NCBI RefSeq assembly: GCF_001424645.1
Contig: NZ_LMQR01000001.1
Span: 2,042,149 to 2,106,148, forward strand
Direction: 5' to 3'
DNA: 64,000 nt
Origin: Frigoribacterium sp. Leaf415
GTDB taxonomy: Bacteria; Actinomycetota; Actinomycetes; Actinomycetales; Microbacteriaceae
Shown: positions 9,153-19,337 of the stretch, in pieces
Numbering within the stretch: the stretch's first letter is position 1
Layout of the letters: the number at the start of each line of letters is the position of its first letter
Program-made: the position numbers and the translations under genes
Notes under the pieces: model-generated
Told to the model about the DNA's origin: nothing
Databases searched by the model: none
Seen by the model: only the letters and a program-made list of their open reading frames with translations

Positions 9153-10181
9153 GTGGAGTCGGTCAGCATCCGCGACGTCGCGACGACGGCGGGCGTCTCG
9201 GTCGGGACCGTGTCGAACGTGCTGAACCACCCGGCCAAGGTGAGCCCGGCCACCGTCGACCGGGTGCACGCGGCCATCGACGAGCTCGGTTTCGTCCGCA
9301 ACGACGCCGCCCGCCAGCTGAGAGCCGGCGCCAGCCGCGCCGTCGGGCTGATCATCCTCGACGGCAGCAACCCCTTCTTCAGCGACCTGGCACGGGGCGC
9401 CGAGACCGCTGCCGAACAGGCCGGTCGGGTCGTACTGCTCGGCAACAGCGACCAGCAAGGACAGCGCGAGGCGCATTACCTCGACCTGTTCGAGCAGAAC
9501 CGCGTGCTCGGCATCCTCATCTCACCCGTGGGCGACGTGACAGAACGCCTCGCGAGGTTGCGCCGGCGCGGCACGCCCGCCGTCCTCGTCGACCGGCAGG
9601 CAGGGCTGACCCCGTTCTCCTCCGTCTCGGTGGACGACGTGCGAGGGGGACACCTCGCCGTCGAGCACCTCGTCGAGATCGGAAGACGGCGTCTCGCGTT
9701 CGTGGGTGGGCCCCTCGGCCTGCAACAGGTCGCGGACCGCCTCGACGGCGCCCGGGCGGCCGCGCGGTCGGCGGATGCCGAGGTCACCCTCGAGGTCGTC
9801 GAGGTGCCCGGCCTCACCGTCGAACACGGGCGGGCCGCAGCCGCCGAGCTGATGGCGAGGCCCAGGACGGAACGCCCGGACGGCATCTTCGCCGCGAACG
9901 ACCTCGTGGCGATGGGCGTCCTGCAGTCACTCGTGATGCTCGGCGACCTCAGGGTGCCCGGCGACGTGGCACTGATCGGTTACGACGACATCGACTTCGC
10001 CCGGGCCGCCGTCGTGCCCCTGAGCTCCATCCGCCAACCCAGCACCCTCATCGGTCGGACCGCCATGGACATCCTCCAGGACGAGATCGACGACCCGACC
10101 CGCGAACCACGCCGCGTCGTCTTCGCGCCCGAGCTGGTGGTCCGGGCGAGCACCGTGCCCGGGTCCCCGCCGACGTCCTGA
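9153..10181 (+). CDS. LacI-family regulator of the rhamnose operon
   Basis: A 342-residue transcriptional regulator. The LacI helix-turn-helix and hinge helix are at the N-terminus (IRDVATTAGVSVGTVSNVLNHPAKVS), followed by a sugar-binding domain with LIILDGSNPFFSDLARGAE, LVDRQAG and IGYDDIDFA. The start is a GTG at 9153 with AGGAGG five bases upstream; that AGGAGG is part of a copy of the dispersed AGGAGGCGCGG motif. It is divergent from rhaT, with the operator between them, so I infer that it represses the rhamnose operon and responds to rhamnose or a derivative. It converges on the rhamnosidase gene. Confidence 0.85.
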   Translation: MESVSIRDVATTAGVSVGTVSNVLNHPAKVSPATVDRVHAAIDELGFVRNDAARQLRAGASRAVGLIILDGSNPFFSDLARGAETAAEQAGRVVLLGNSDQQGQREAHYLDLFEQNRVLGILISPVGDVTERLARLRRRGTPAVLVDRQAGLTPFSSVSVDDVRGGHLAVEHLVEIGRRRLAFVGGPLGLQQVADRLDGARAAARSADAEVTLEVVEVPGLTVEHGRAAAAELMARPRTERPDGIFAANDLVAMGVLQSLVMLGDLRVPGDVALIGYDDIDFARAAVVPLSSIRQPSTLIGRTAMDILQDEIDDPTREPRRVVFAPELVVRASTVPGSPPTS

Positions 10182-10193
10182 CGGCGGGGCCCG
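10160..10193. terminator. Bidirectional terminator hairpin
   Basis: A stem of 12 GC-rich pairs with one bulged T (10160-10172 against 10182-10193) encloses the lacI stop codon and lies between convergent lacI and rhamnosidase genes. There is no clear T-tract, so it is inferred from position and stem strength. Confidence 0.5.
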
Positions 10194-10210
10194 ACCTCGA
10201 CCTCGACGGG

Positions 10211-12808
10211 TCAGGCCGTGCCGACCTCCTCGGCGACCGGGCAGGTCAGCTCATGGCGCCCGTGCCCGACCTCGAGAACGGTCCCGTCCGGCAACGAGAC
10301 CTCCCCGGTGGTCCCCACGGGCAGCGTCACCGTCAGGTGGAACGCCTCGCCCGCCAGTCGCCAGGCCGCCGAGACCTCGCCGTACGGCGAGAGGTGTCGG
10401 CCGGACGCGTGCGTGAGTCCCCCGCCCGGGCGTGGAGCGAACCTCACGCGTCGCCACCCGGGCGCCGCGGGCGCGAGGCCCGCGACGGTCGCGTGCATCC
10501 AGTCGGCCACGGCACCGAGCGCGTAATGGTTGAAGCTCGTCATCTCTCCGGGATTGACCGTTCCGTCGGGCAGCATGCTGTCCCAGCGCTCCCAGATCGT
10601 CGTGCCACCCATGTCCACCGTGTACAGCCACGAGGGGCACGAGCGCTCGAGCACCAGGTCGTAGGCCCGGTCCACGTGCCCCGCCCCGGTCAAGGCCGGA
10701 GCCACGACGGGTGTCCCCGCGAAACCCGTGGCGATGCGGTTGCCGGCGGCGGTGACGAGTTCGGCGAGACGGTCGCCGGCCGTCCGGGCGTCGTCTCCTC
10801 GGACGAGCCCGAACTCGAGGGCGAGGCCGAGGGCGGTCTGCGCATCGCTCGTCGTGCGACCCCGGCCGTCGGTGTAGCGACCGACGAACGCGACCCGCAC
10901 CTCGTCGGCGACGGTGTCGTAGTGGGTCGCGTCGGCGGTCCTCCCGAGGACCCGTGCGGTCATCGCGAGGTGCCGGGTCGACCAGTAGAGGTATGCCGTC
11001 GCGACAAGGTGGCGGTCGGTCAGCGCGTCGGCCGGGTCGTCCGGAGGCGCAGCGGGGTCGAGCCAGTCGCCGAGTTGGAAGCCCTCGTCCCAGATCCGGT
11101 CCTCACCGGCCCTCGAGACGATCAGGTCGACCCAGGCCTTGGCGGAGTCCCACTGGCGAGCCAGTACCCCCGCGTCGCCGAAGCGCTCGTAGAGGGTCCA
11201 GGGCGTCAGCACCGCGGCGTCACCCCAGACGGCCCCCGGCTCGATCGGCTCCCACGAGGGGCCGCCGGGGATGCGCGGCACGAACCAGGGCACCGTGCCG
11301 TCGGGAAGCTGGTCGACGGCGAGGTCCTGCAGCCAGGAGCCGAGCATGCCCGAGCAGTCGTACAGGAAGGAGGCGGTGGGCGCGAAGACCTGGATGTCAC
11401 CCGTCCAGCCGAGTCGTTCGTCCCGCTGGGGACAGTCCGTCGGGATGTCGACGAAGTTGCCCCGGGTGCTCCAGAGCACGTTCTCGTGGAGGCGTTCGAG
11501 ACCGGGGTCGGAGCACGAGAACCAGCCCGTCCGCTCCATGTCGGTGTGCAGCACGCGGGCGACCACCGCGGTCGGATCGAACTCACCCGGCCAGCCCTCG
11601 ATCTCGGCGTATCGGAAGCCGTGGACGGTGAAGCGGGGCTCCCAGGTGACCGGCCCGTCACCGCGCAACGTGACGACGTCCTCGGCGGCGGCCAGCCGCA
11701 GGGTGCGTCGGTAGAGCTCCCCGTCCTGCAGCACCTCGGCGTGACGCAGAGTCACGACCCGACCTGCCTCGCCGTCGACCGTGATGCGGAGTCGACCGAC
11801 GAGGTTCTGCCCGAAGTCGAGCACGACGGTGCCCCGCGGGGTGATCCGGTGCGCCACGGGGGTCAGTTCGTCGGTGCAGCGCACCGGGGGCTGCTCGGGC
11901 GCGACGAGAGTCCGGGGGTCGCGCTCCCCCACGGTCACAGGGGTCCATCCCCGGCCGTCGCCCCCGACGGAGGACCAGGCGTCATCGTCGAGGCGGAGGT
12001 CGTGGCGTTCACCGTCGTAGAGCCCACTGAACGAGATCGGACTCGCTTGCGCCTCCCACCGGTCGTCCGTCGCGACGACCACGCGCCTTCCGTCGGCGAG
12101 TTCGACCTCGAGCTGGGCCAGGAACGCGAGATCGGTCCCGTAGAGGTCGTGGTACCCGCCGTTGAAGCCGAGTCGTCCCCGGTACCAGCCGTCGCCGAGC
12201 CACGCCCCGAGGACGTTCTCGCCGGCGACCAGGAGGTCGGTGACGTCGTGGGTGCGGTACCGCAGGCGGCTGCCGTACGAGGTCCATCCCGGCGAGAGTT
12301 CGTCCGAGCCGACCCGTGTGCCGTTCAGTTCGGCCTCGAACACACCGTGGGCCGTGGCGTAGAGCCGGGCCGAGACGACATCGCCGTCGAGCTCGAACGA
12401 GCGCCGGACCCGGGCGGGCCGCCGGTCGGTACCCGCCTCCTCGTCCCACGAGCCGCCCACCGGCCGGGCCTGCCAGTCGGACGGTGCCAGGAGGCCGGCC
12501 TCGAGGGCCGTCGAGGCGCTCCACGGCGACACCGAGCCATCGGCGCCCGAGACCCGGACGCGCACCTGGACACGCTGCCTCGATGCGAGGTCGGCGAAGG
12601 GCCAGGGCACGAGCACCTGATCGCGCGTCGAGATGACGGCCGTGGCCACTCGTCGCGCACCGGACTCGAGGGCGATCTCGACGGACTCCTGTCGCCAGCC
12701 GGTCGGCCCGTCGAGCTGCCAGCTCAGACGGGGACGCGGAGTGCCGAGACCCAGGGCCTCACGAGTGTGCTCGACGCGGAGGTCGGTGACCGTCGTGCTC
12801 ATCGTCAT
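10211..12808 (-). CDS. Alpha-L-rhamnosidase (GH78)
   Basis: An 865-residue glycoside hydrolase releasing terminal L-rhamnose from plant rhamnosides or pectin fragments. Domains in order: N-terminal beta-sandwich (DLRVEHTREALGLGTPRPRLSW), the ATAHGVFEAELNGTRVGSDELSPGW beta-domain, the (alpha/alpha)6 catalytic domain with PTDCPQRDERLGWTGDIQVF that carries the catalytic acid region, TTIWERWDSM, and a C-terminal beta-domain ending in LPVGTTGEVSLPDGT. No signal peptide is seen, so it probably acts on imported oligosaccharides. The frame remains open for 660 codons upstream, but the ATG at 12808 overlaps the permease stop (ATGA) and gives the normal N-terminus. Confidence 0.92.
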   Translation of the reverse strand: MTMSTTVTDLRVEHTREALGLGTPRPRLSWQLDGPTGWRQESVEIALESGARRVATAVISTRDQVLVPWPFADLASRQRVQVRVRVSGADGSVSPWSASTALEAGLLAPSDWQARPVGGSWDEEAGTDRRPARVRRSFELDGDVVSARLYATAHGVFEAELNGTRVGSDELSPGWTSYGSRLRYRTHDVTDLLVAGENVLGAWLGDGWYRGRLGFNGGYHDLYGTDLAFLAQLEVELADGRRVVVATDDRWEAQASPISFSGLYDGERHDLRLDDDAWSSVGGDGRGWTPVTVGERDPRTLVAPEQPPVRCTDELTPVAHRITPRGTVVLDFGQNLVGRLRITVDGEAGRVVTLRHAEVLQDGELYRRTLRLAAAEDVVTLRGDGPVTWEPRFTVHGFRYAEIEGWPGEFDPTAVVARVLHTDMERTGWFSCSDPGLERLHENVLWSTRGNFVDIPTDCPQRDERLGWTGDIQVFAPTASFLYDCSGMLGSWLQDLAVDQLPDGTVPWFVPRIPGGPSWEPIEPGAVWGDAAVLTPWTLYERFGDAGVLARQWDSAKAWVDLIVSRAGEDRIWDEGFQLGDWLDPAAPPDDPADALTDRHLVATAYLYWSTRHLAMTARVLGRTADATHYDTVADEVRVAFVGRYTDGRGRTTSDAQTALGLALEFGLVRGDDARTAGDRLAELVTAAGNRIATGFAGTPVVAPALTGAGHVDRAYDLVLERSCPSWLYTVDMGGTTIWERWDSMLPDGTVNPGEMTSFNHYALGAVADWMHATVAGLAPAAPGWRRVRFAPRPGGGLTHASGRHLSPYGEVSAAWRLAGEAFHLTVTLPVGTTGEVSLPDGTVLEVGHGRHELTCPVAEEVGTA

Positions 12809-13710
12809 CCCTTGACCGCCCCTGCGGTCAGACCCTTCTGCACTTGCTTGTTGAGGAACAGGTAGATCACGAGGATCGCCCCGACGTTGAGGCAGATGGC
12901 TGCGAAGAGCGGTCCGTACTGCACCGATCCGAACTGGCCCGTGAAGTTCAGCAGGCCGACCTGCAGCGTGCGGAGCGATCCCGAATTGGTGAAGGTCAGC
13001 GCGATCAGAAGGTCGTTCCAGAGCATGAAGAACTGCACCAGCCCGACGGTGAAGAGCGCATTCCGCACCATGGGCAGCCCGACGAGGAAGAACGACCGGA
13101 TGAGTCCGGCGCCGTCGAGGGTCGCTGCCTCGAAGATCTCGCGGGGGACGGCGCGGAAGAACGTCGCCATGAGGAAGACCGCCAGAGGCAGGCTCGTCGC
13201 GGTGTACGTGATGAGCAGCGGCCACAGTGTGCCGGTGAGGCCGAGACGGAAGTACGCCGCGAACAACGGCAACAGGATCATCTGGGTCGGCACCATGATG
13301 CCGGCGAGGAACGTGATGAGGATCGCCCCGCGTCCCTTCCACACGAGGACCTCGAGGGCGAAGCCGGCCATCGAGCCGAAGAGCAGCACGAGCAGCAACG
13401 ACGGGAAGACCGTCAGGACGGAGTTGAGCGCGTACTGCGCGAAGTTGCCCTGAGTCCACGCGAAGACGTAGTTGTCGAGATTCCATTGCCGGGGCAGGGC
13501 CCAGACGGGCTGTTCGAGGAACTCGGTCTGCGTCTTGAACGAGCCGAGCAGCATCCAGACGAGCGGCCCCAGGACGATGACGAGGAGGAACGCCACGAGC
13601 ACGCCGCTGACGACCTGCCCGAGGCGTCGTCGCGGGGCCCGACGCCGACGCGGTGCGGGACGACGAAGGGGCGTGGCCGCGGGAGGGAGGGAGGTGTCGA
13701 CTGAGGTCAT
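12805..13710 (-). CDS. Rhamnoside ABC transporter permease (MalG type)
   Basis: A 301-residue CUT1 permease with six hydrophobic segments. After a Pro/Arg-rich cytoplasmic start it shows the MalG-type loop IFEAATLDGAGLIRSFFLVGLPMVRNAL (EAA motif) near residue 190. It starts 3 bases after the stop of its partner permease and overlaps the rhamnosidase ATG. The ATPase of this transporter is not in the operon; a shared MsiK-like ATPase elsewhere is the usual solution in Actinobacteria. Substrate is inferred from the co-transcribed rhamnosidase. Confidence 0.86.
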   Translation of the reverse strand: MTSVDTSLPPAATPLRRPAPRRRRAPRRRLGQVVSGVLVAFLLVIVLGPLVWMLLGSFKTQTEFLEQPVWALPRQWNLDNYVFAWTQGNFAQYALNSVLTVFPSLLLVLLFGSMAGFALEVLVWKGRGAILITFLAGIMVPTQMILLPLFAAYFRLGLTGTLWPLLITYTATSLPLAVFLMATFFRAVPREIFEAATLDGAGLIRSFFLVGLPMVRNALFTVGLVQFFMLWNDLLIALTFTNSGSLRTLQVGLLNFTGQFGSVQYGPLFAAICLNVGAILVIYLFLNKQVQKGLTAGAVKG

Positions 13711-13713
13711 CGG

Positions 13714-14598
13714 TCAGTCCTTCGTGAGGTCGCGTCGATTGGCGCGGAAGATGAAGACGGTCACCAGCAGCGACACGATCGTGAGCAGGAACGCGACGGT
13801 GCTGCCGTAGCCGTACTGGCCGAAACGGAACGACGTGTCGAACATGTAGATCGTCAGGGGGCTGGTCGACGTGCCCGGGCCGCCGTTGGTGAGGGCGAGG
13901 ATGCTGTCGAAGACCTTCAAGGTGCCGTTGGCGGAGAAGATCAACGACGAGACGAGCACGGGCAGCGAGAGGGGCAGGACGATCCGACGGACCAGGCCGA
14001 AGCCGGACGCGCCGTCGATGCGGGCCGACTCGAAGACCTCTTCCGGGATGTCGAGCAGACCGGCGTAGAGGAGGACGCCGTAGAACCCCATCGACCGCCA
14101 GACGTCCATGACGATGATGACGAGGAAGGCCGTCCCTCCGTCCCCGAACCAGTCGACCGATGACAGCCCGACCGCTTCGAGGGCGGTGTTGACGAGACCG
14201 TTCTGGGGGGCGATCGCGAACATCTGCTGGAAGAGCAGCGCGACGGCGACGGTGGGCAGGACGACGGGGAAGAAGACCAGCGTGCGGACGGCGCTCGACC
14301 ATCTCCGCAGCACGAAGACGTAGAGCAGCGACAGCAGGTAGCCGAAGCCGACCTGCAACACGGTCATCAGCACGGCGTACCGGATCGTCACGAGCAGGGC
14401 GTCTCGGACGCGCGCGTCGGAGACGAGCCGGACGTAGTTGTCGAACCCGGAGAACGTGAACCCCGTGATGGCGTTGCCGGTGGTGAAGGTGTAACCGAAC
14501 GAGGCGACGATCGGGACGAGCATGACGACGGAATAGATGAGCAGGGCGGGACCGATGAGGATCAGGGTCGCGCGCCGGTCGCCGAGCAGGGGATTCAT
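13714..14598 (-). CDS. Rhamnoside ABC transporter permease (MalF type)
   Basis: A 294-residue CUT1 permease with six membrane segments, opening GDRRATLILIGPALLIYSVVMLVPI. The EAA loop is VFESARIDGASGFGLVRRIVLPLSLPVL near residue 190, preceded by DVWRSMGFYGVLLYAGL. The ATG at 14598 has GAAGG upstream. It lies between the binding-protein gene (85-base gap) and the MalG-type permease, and would form the channel with it. Confidence 0.86.
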   Translation of the reverse strand: MNPLLGDRRATLILIGPALLIYSVVMLVPIVASFGYTFTTGNAITGFTFSGFDNYVRLVSDARVRDALLVTIRYAVLMTVLQVGFGYLLSLLYVFVLRRWSSAVRTLVFFPVVLPTVAVALLFQQMFAIAPQNGLVNTALEAVGLSSVDWFGDGGTAFLVIIVMDVWRSMGFYGVLLYAGLLDIPEEVFESARIDGASGFGLVRRIVLPLSLPVLVSSLIFSANGTLKVFDSILALTNGGPGTSTSPLTIYMFDTSFRFGQYGYGSTVAFLLTIVSLLVTVFIFRANRRDLTKD

Positions 14599-14682
14599 GA
14601 GTGGCCTTCGGGACGAGGGGCGGATCGGGTCGGGCGCGACGGGACGGGGACGCGGCCGACGCGCCCCCGTTCCGTCGGGACG

Positions 14683-15963
14683 TCAGCCCAGGTCGCCCTG
14701 GACGAGCGTCATGAACTCCTCGGCCGTGATGGCGCCGGTGACGAGCTGCGCCGCGTTCTGTTGGGAGGTGGTCGTCGCCTGCGTGCTGAAGTACGCCTCG
14801 AACCACGGGATGGTGGTGTCGGTCGCCGCGATCCGGTCACGGACCTCGGTCGTCAGCGCGTTGCTCGCCGCGTCACCCGAGACGGTGAAGCCCGAGATCC
14901 GGCTGCTGTCCTCGAGTGCCACCTGACCGTAGTTCTCGGCGATGCAGGCGATCCACGCCTTGCTGTCGTCGTTCAGCACGCTCGGGTTGACGGTGAACGG
15001 CAGACCGACGTTGGCCACGAGCTGGCTGCTGTCCCCGTCGCCGCCGTCGACGTCGGGGAACGGGAGGTAGCCGATGGAGTCCTCGCCGATCTGGTTCGCC
15101 GTGTCGTCGGCGAAGTTGCTCAGGACCCAGCTACCCATGTAGAGCATGGGCGAGCTGCCGTTGAGGAACTGGTTGATCGACGTGTCGTAGTCGATCGAGC
15201 CGACGCCCTCGCCGAAGTAACCGGAGGCGCCGAGGTCGGCGACCTGCTGGGCAGCGGCGACGTATTCGGGGTCCGTGAGCTCGGCGTCGCCGTCGGCGAC
15301 GGCCTGCAGGGCGTCGGGTCCGAGCTCGCGCTCGATGAGGTTGCCGACCAGGCGGGTCAGCGGCCAGCCCTGCTCGCCACTCGCGGCGAAGGGGGTCAGA
15401 CCGGCGTCCTGGAAGGTGCCGGCCGCGGCGACGACGTCGTCCCAGCTCTCGGGAACGCCCACACCGTTCTCTGTGAACAGGTCCTTGTTGTACCAGATGC
15501 CCTCGATGTTGTACTCGGTCGGCAGTACCAGGAACTCACCGTCGTAGAGAGACTCGACGGTCGACCGCGCGGCGGGCTCGATCGAGTCGGCCACGCCCAG
15601 CTCGTCGAAGATCTCGTCGAAGTGGGCGACGAAGCCGGCGTCGTCGAGCTGCTGGACGAGCTCGTTCGTGTCGACGGCGTACATGACGGGCAGTCCGCCC
15701 TGTCCGGCGAGGAGCTGGACCTGCTGGTTCAGGTTGGTCTGCGGAACGGTCTCGATCTTGAGCGGCATGGCCTCGTTCTCCGCCGCGCAGGCGCCGTCGG
15801 CGAGAGTCTGAAGCGTTGCAGGGACGACCTCGTTCTCGACATTGCCGAGGACGGTGAACTCGGTGGCGGCCTGACCCGATCCTCCACCGGAACATGCGGT
15901 GAGACCAGCGATGGTGAGGCTGGCGACGGCGAAGGCGGCAGCACGGCGTGAGGTGCGGGACAT
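14683..15963 (-). CDS. Rhamnoside ABC transporter substrate-binding lipoprotein
   Basis: A 426-residue CUT1 binding lipoprotein and first gene of the rhamnosidase operon. It has a signal peptide with lipobox LTACSGG (Cys near residue 25), then an acidic mature domain with VMYAVDTNELVQQLDDAGF, EGIWYNKDLFTENGVGVPESWDD, PMLYMGSWVLSNF and a C-terminal NAAQLVTGAITAEEFM. Two ATG codons are adjacent (15966 and 15963). AAGGAGG ends one base before the first, so the second has the better spacing and was chosen. The palindromic operators lie 18-46 bases upstream. Confidence 0.88.
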   Translation of the reverse strand: MSRTSRRAAAFAVASLTIAGLTACSGGGSGQAATEFTVLGNVENEVVPATLQTLADGACAAENEAMPLKIETVPQTNLNQQVQLLAGQGGLPVMYAVDTNELVQQLDDAGFVAHFDEIFDELGVADSIEPAARSTVESLYDGEFLVLPTEYNIEGIWYNKDLFTENGVGVPESWDDVVAAAGTFQDAGLTPFAASGEQGWPLTRLVGNLIERELGPDALQAVADGDAELTDPEYVAAAQQVADLGASGYFGEGVGSIDYDTSINQFLNGSSPMLYMGSWVLSNFADDTANQIGEDSIGYLPFPDVDGGDGDSSQLVANVGLPFTVNPSVLNDDSKAWIACIAENYGQVALEDSSRISGFTVSGDAASNALTTEVRDRIAATDTTIPWFEAYFSTQATTTSQQNAAQLVTGAITAEEFMTLVQGDLG

Positions 15964-15980
15964 CATTCCTCCTTGAATGG

Positions 15981-16009
15981 TGAGCGCTTCAAATAGTTGA
16001 AGCGCTTCA
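15981..16009. promoter_or_regulatory. Tandem LacI-family operators of the rhamnosidase operon
   Basis: TGAAGCGCTTCA at 15998-16009 is a perfect 12-base palindrome. A second copy, TGAGCGCTTCA at 15981-15991, lacks one base. They lie immediately downstream of the predicted minus-strand -10 box and beside the divergent lacI gene. The core differs from the rhamnose operator (GCGC against TCGT at the centre). Confidence 0.7.
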
Positions 16010-16038
16010 TAATCAACCGAGAGGTTCGCGCTTGTCAA
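16009..16038 (-). promoter_or_regulatory. Promoter of the rhamnosidase operon
   Basis: On the minus strand TTGACA (16038-16033) is followed after 18 bases by GATTAT (16014-16009). The last base of the -10 box touches the perfect palindrome operator, so repressor binding should exclude polymerase. Confidence 0.6.
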
Positions 16039-16079
16039 CCGCGAGTTCCGTCGAGCCGAGAGCTAAGCTCGAGGACACC

Positions 16080-17114
16080 ATGAGCACCTCGTCCCCTCCG
16101 TCGTCGCGACGCCCCCCGGTCATGGCGGACGTCGCGCGGCTGGCGGGTGTGTCTCTCGGCACCGTGTCGAACGTGATCAACTCTCCGTCGAGGGTCAAGC
16201 CGATCACCCGGCGGCGCGTCGAGGACGCCATCGATTCGCTCGGGTTCGTCCCGAACAGCTCGGCTCGCACCCTCGCGGCCGGACGGGGCACCCTGGTCGG
16301 CTTCGTCGCCGTCGACCTGGGCAACTCGTACTTCCTCGACATCGCCCGCGGTGTCGAACGCGAGGCGGATCTCAGCGGCCAGGCCGTCCTGCTGGGCAAC
16401 TCCGACGTCGACATCGACAAACAGACGGGCTACCTCCACCTCTTCGAACGCGCCCAGGCGGCAGGCATCGTGCTCGCGCCCTTCGACGGTCCGTTGGACG
16501 AGGCCCGCAGGCTGCGTCGCCGGGGCCTGCGCGTCGTCTACGTCAACTGGCCCGGCGAGGCCGACGAGAGTTGTGGCGTGGTCGTGGACGAAGTGCTCGG
16601 CGGTCGACTCGCGGCGCGACACCTCATCGAGCAAGGACGTCGAGACCTCGTCTTCGTCGGGGGGCCGCTCGACTTGACGGCAGTCAGACACCGGTTCGAG
16701 GGCGCCTCCGCGGCCGCCCGTGAGGCCCGGGTCCCCCTTCGACTCCTGCCGACGACGGCGCTCACCGTCCGCGCAGGCCTCGCCGTCGGTGACGACCTGC
16801 TCGCGCAGGGTGCCCCACCCAGGCCTGACGGAATCGTCGCCGCGTCCGACGCCCTGGCGTCCGGGATCGTGCAGTCACTCCTGCTCGGTGGCGTGCGAGT
16901 ACCCGCCGACGTCTCGATCACGGGCTACGACGACAACCACTTCGCGCAGAGCACGGCGATGCCCTTGACGACCGTCGGACAGCCAGGGGTCGAGATGGGC
17001 GTGCAGGCGATGCGCCTGCTTCGCGACGAGCTCGAGAACCCGCAGACCCACCAGCACGTGTCACGCATCCTGCCGCCCCGACTGATACCCCGCGAGAGCT
17101 CCCACCACAGCTGA
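16080..17114 (+). CDS. LacI-family regulator of the rhamnosidase operon
   Basis: A 344-residue LacI-type regulator. The helix-turn-helix and hinge are MADVARLAGVSLGTVSNVINSPSRV from about residue 18, after a Ser/Pro-rich lead; the effector domain has FVAVDLGNSYFLDIARGVE, VYVNWPGE and ITGYDDNHFAQS. It resembles the rhamnose-operon regulator throughout (LLGNSDVDID, FVGGPLDL), suggesting a related effector. An upstream in-frame TTG at 16032 is possible, but the ATG at 16080 has GAGGAC just upstream. It is divergent from the binding-protein gene across the tandem operators. Confidence 0.84.
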   Translation: MSTSSPPSSRRPPVMADVARLAGVSLGTVSNVINSPSRVKPITRRRVEDAIDSLGFVPNSSARTLAAGRGTLVGFVAVDLGNSYFLDIARGVEREADLSGQAVLLGNSDVDIDKQTGYLHLFERAQAAGIVLAPFDGPLDEARRLRRRGLRVVYVNWPGEADESCGVVVDEVLGGRLAARHLIEQGRRDLVFVGGPLDLTAVRHRFEGASAAAREARVPLRLLPTTALTVRAGLAVGDDLLAQGAPPRPDGIVAASDALASGIVQSLLLGGVRVPADVSITGYDDNHFAQSTAMPLTTVGQPGVEMGVQAMRLLRDELENPQTHQHVSRILPPRLIPRESSHHS

Positions 17115-17157
17115 GCACGACTGCGGCGGACGCCCTCGAGACCCTCGTCATGCACGG

Positions 17158-17215
17158 CACCGCGTCTCGTGCACCGCACCGCGACTCGTCGGGGCGAGGT
17201 GCACGAGACGCGGTG
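17158..17215. terminator. 18-pair hairpin between convergent genes
   Basis: An exact inverted repeat with 18-base arms (17158-17175 and 17198-17215, arm start CACCGCGTCTCG) and a 22-base loop. It lies 43 bases after the lacI stop and converges on pckG. It has no T-tract, so it may be a terminator or another stem-forming repeat. Confidence 0.5.
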
Positions 17216-17224
17216 TGGTGTGAA

Positions 17225-17255
17225 GGGGCCCCGCGTCCCCACGACGCGGAGCCCC
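17225..17255. terminator. GC-rich terminator hairpin
   Basis: Arms 17225-17237 and 17243-17255 pair over 13 positions with one mismatch around a 5-base loop. It directly follows the 18-pair hairpin and precedes a palindromic repeat, so this gap carries three consecutive stems. Confidence 0.5.
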
Positions 17256-17302
17256 GGACCCGTCACCCGCTGATCACGGGCGACGGGAGCCGTCGGGCCC
17301 GG

Positions 17303-17361
17303 CGAGATGTCACGACGTGCCGCTCAGCTCCGGACGTGAGCGGCAAGCCGTGACTTCTCGG
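17303..17361. repeat. Intergenic palindromic repeat, copy 1
   Basis: Member of a five-copy family with arms like CGAGATGTCACGAC and TGCCGCTCA mirrored around a short loop. This copy is flanked by an extra GGGCCCG inverted pair and ends 21 bases from the pckG stop. It has several stem mismatches (CACGAC against GCCGTG, ATGTC against GACTT). Confidence 0.75.
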
Positions 17362-17381
17362 GCCCGGTCAGGCACGGGCGG

Positions 17382-19333
<1,952 letters not shown>

Positions 19334-19337
<4 letters not shown>

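Noticed and set aside
10211..14806. A 1531-codon minus-strand frame across the rhamnosidase and both permeases
   Set aside because: The upstream part is Arg/Pro-rich shadow of two clear permeases; the ATGA overlap at 12808 defines the start.
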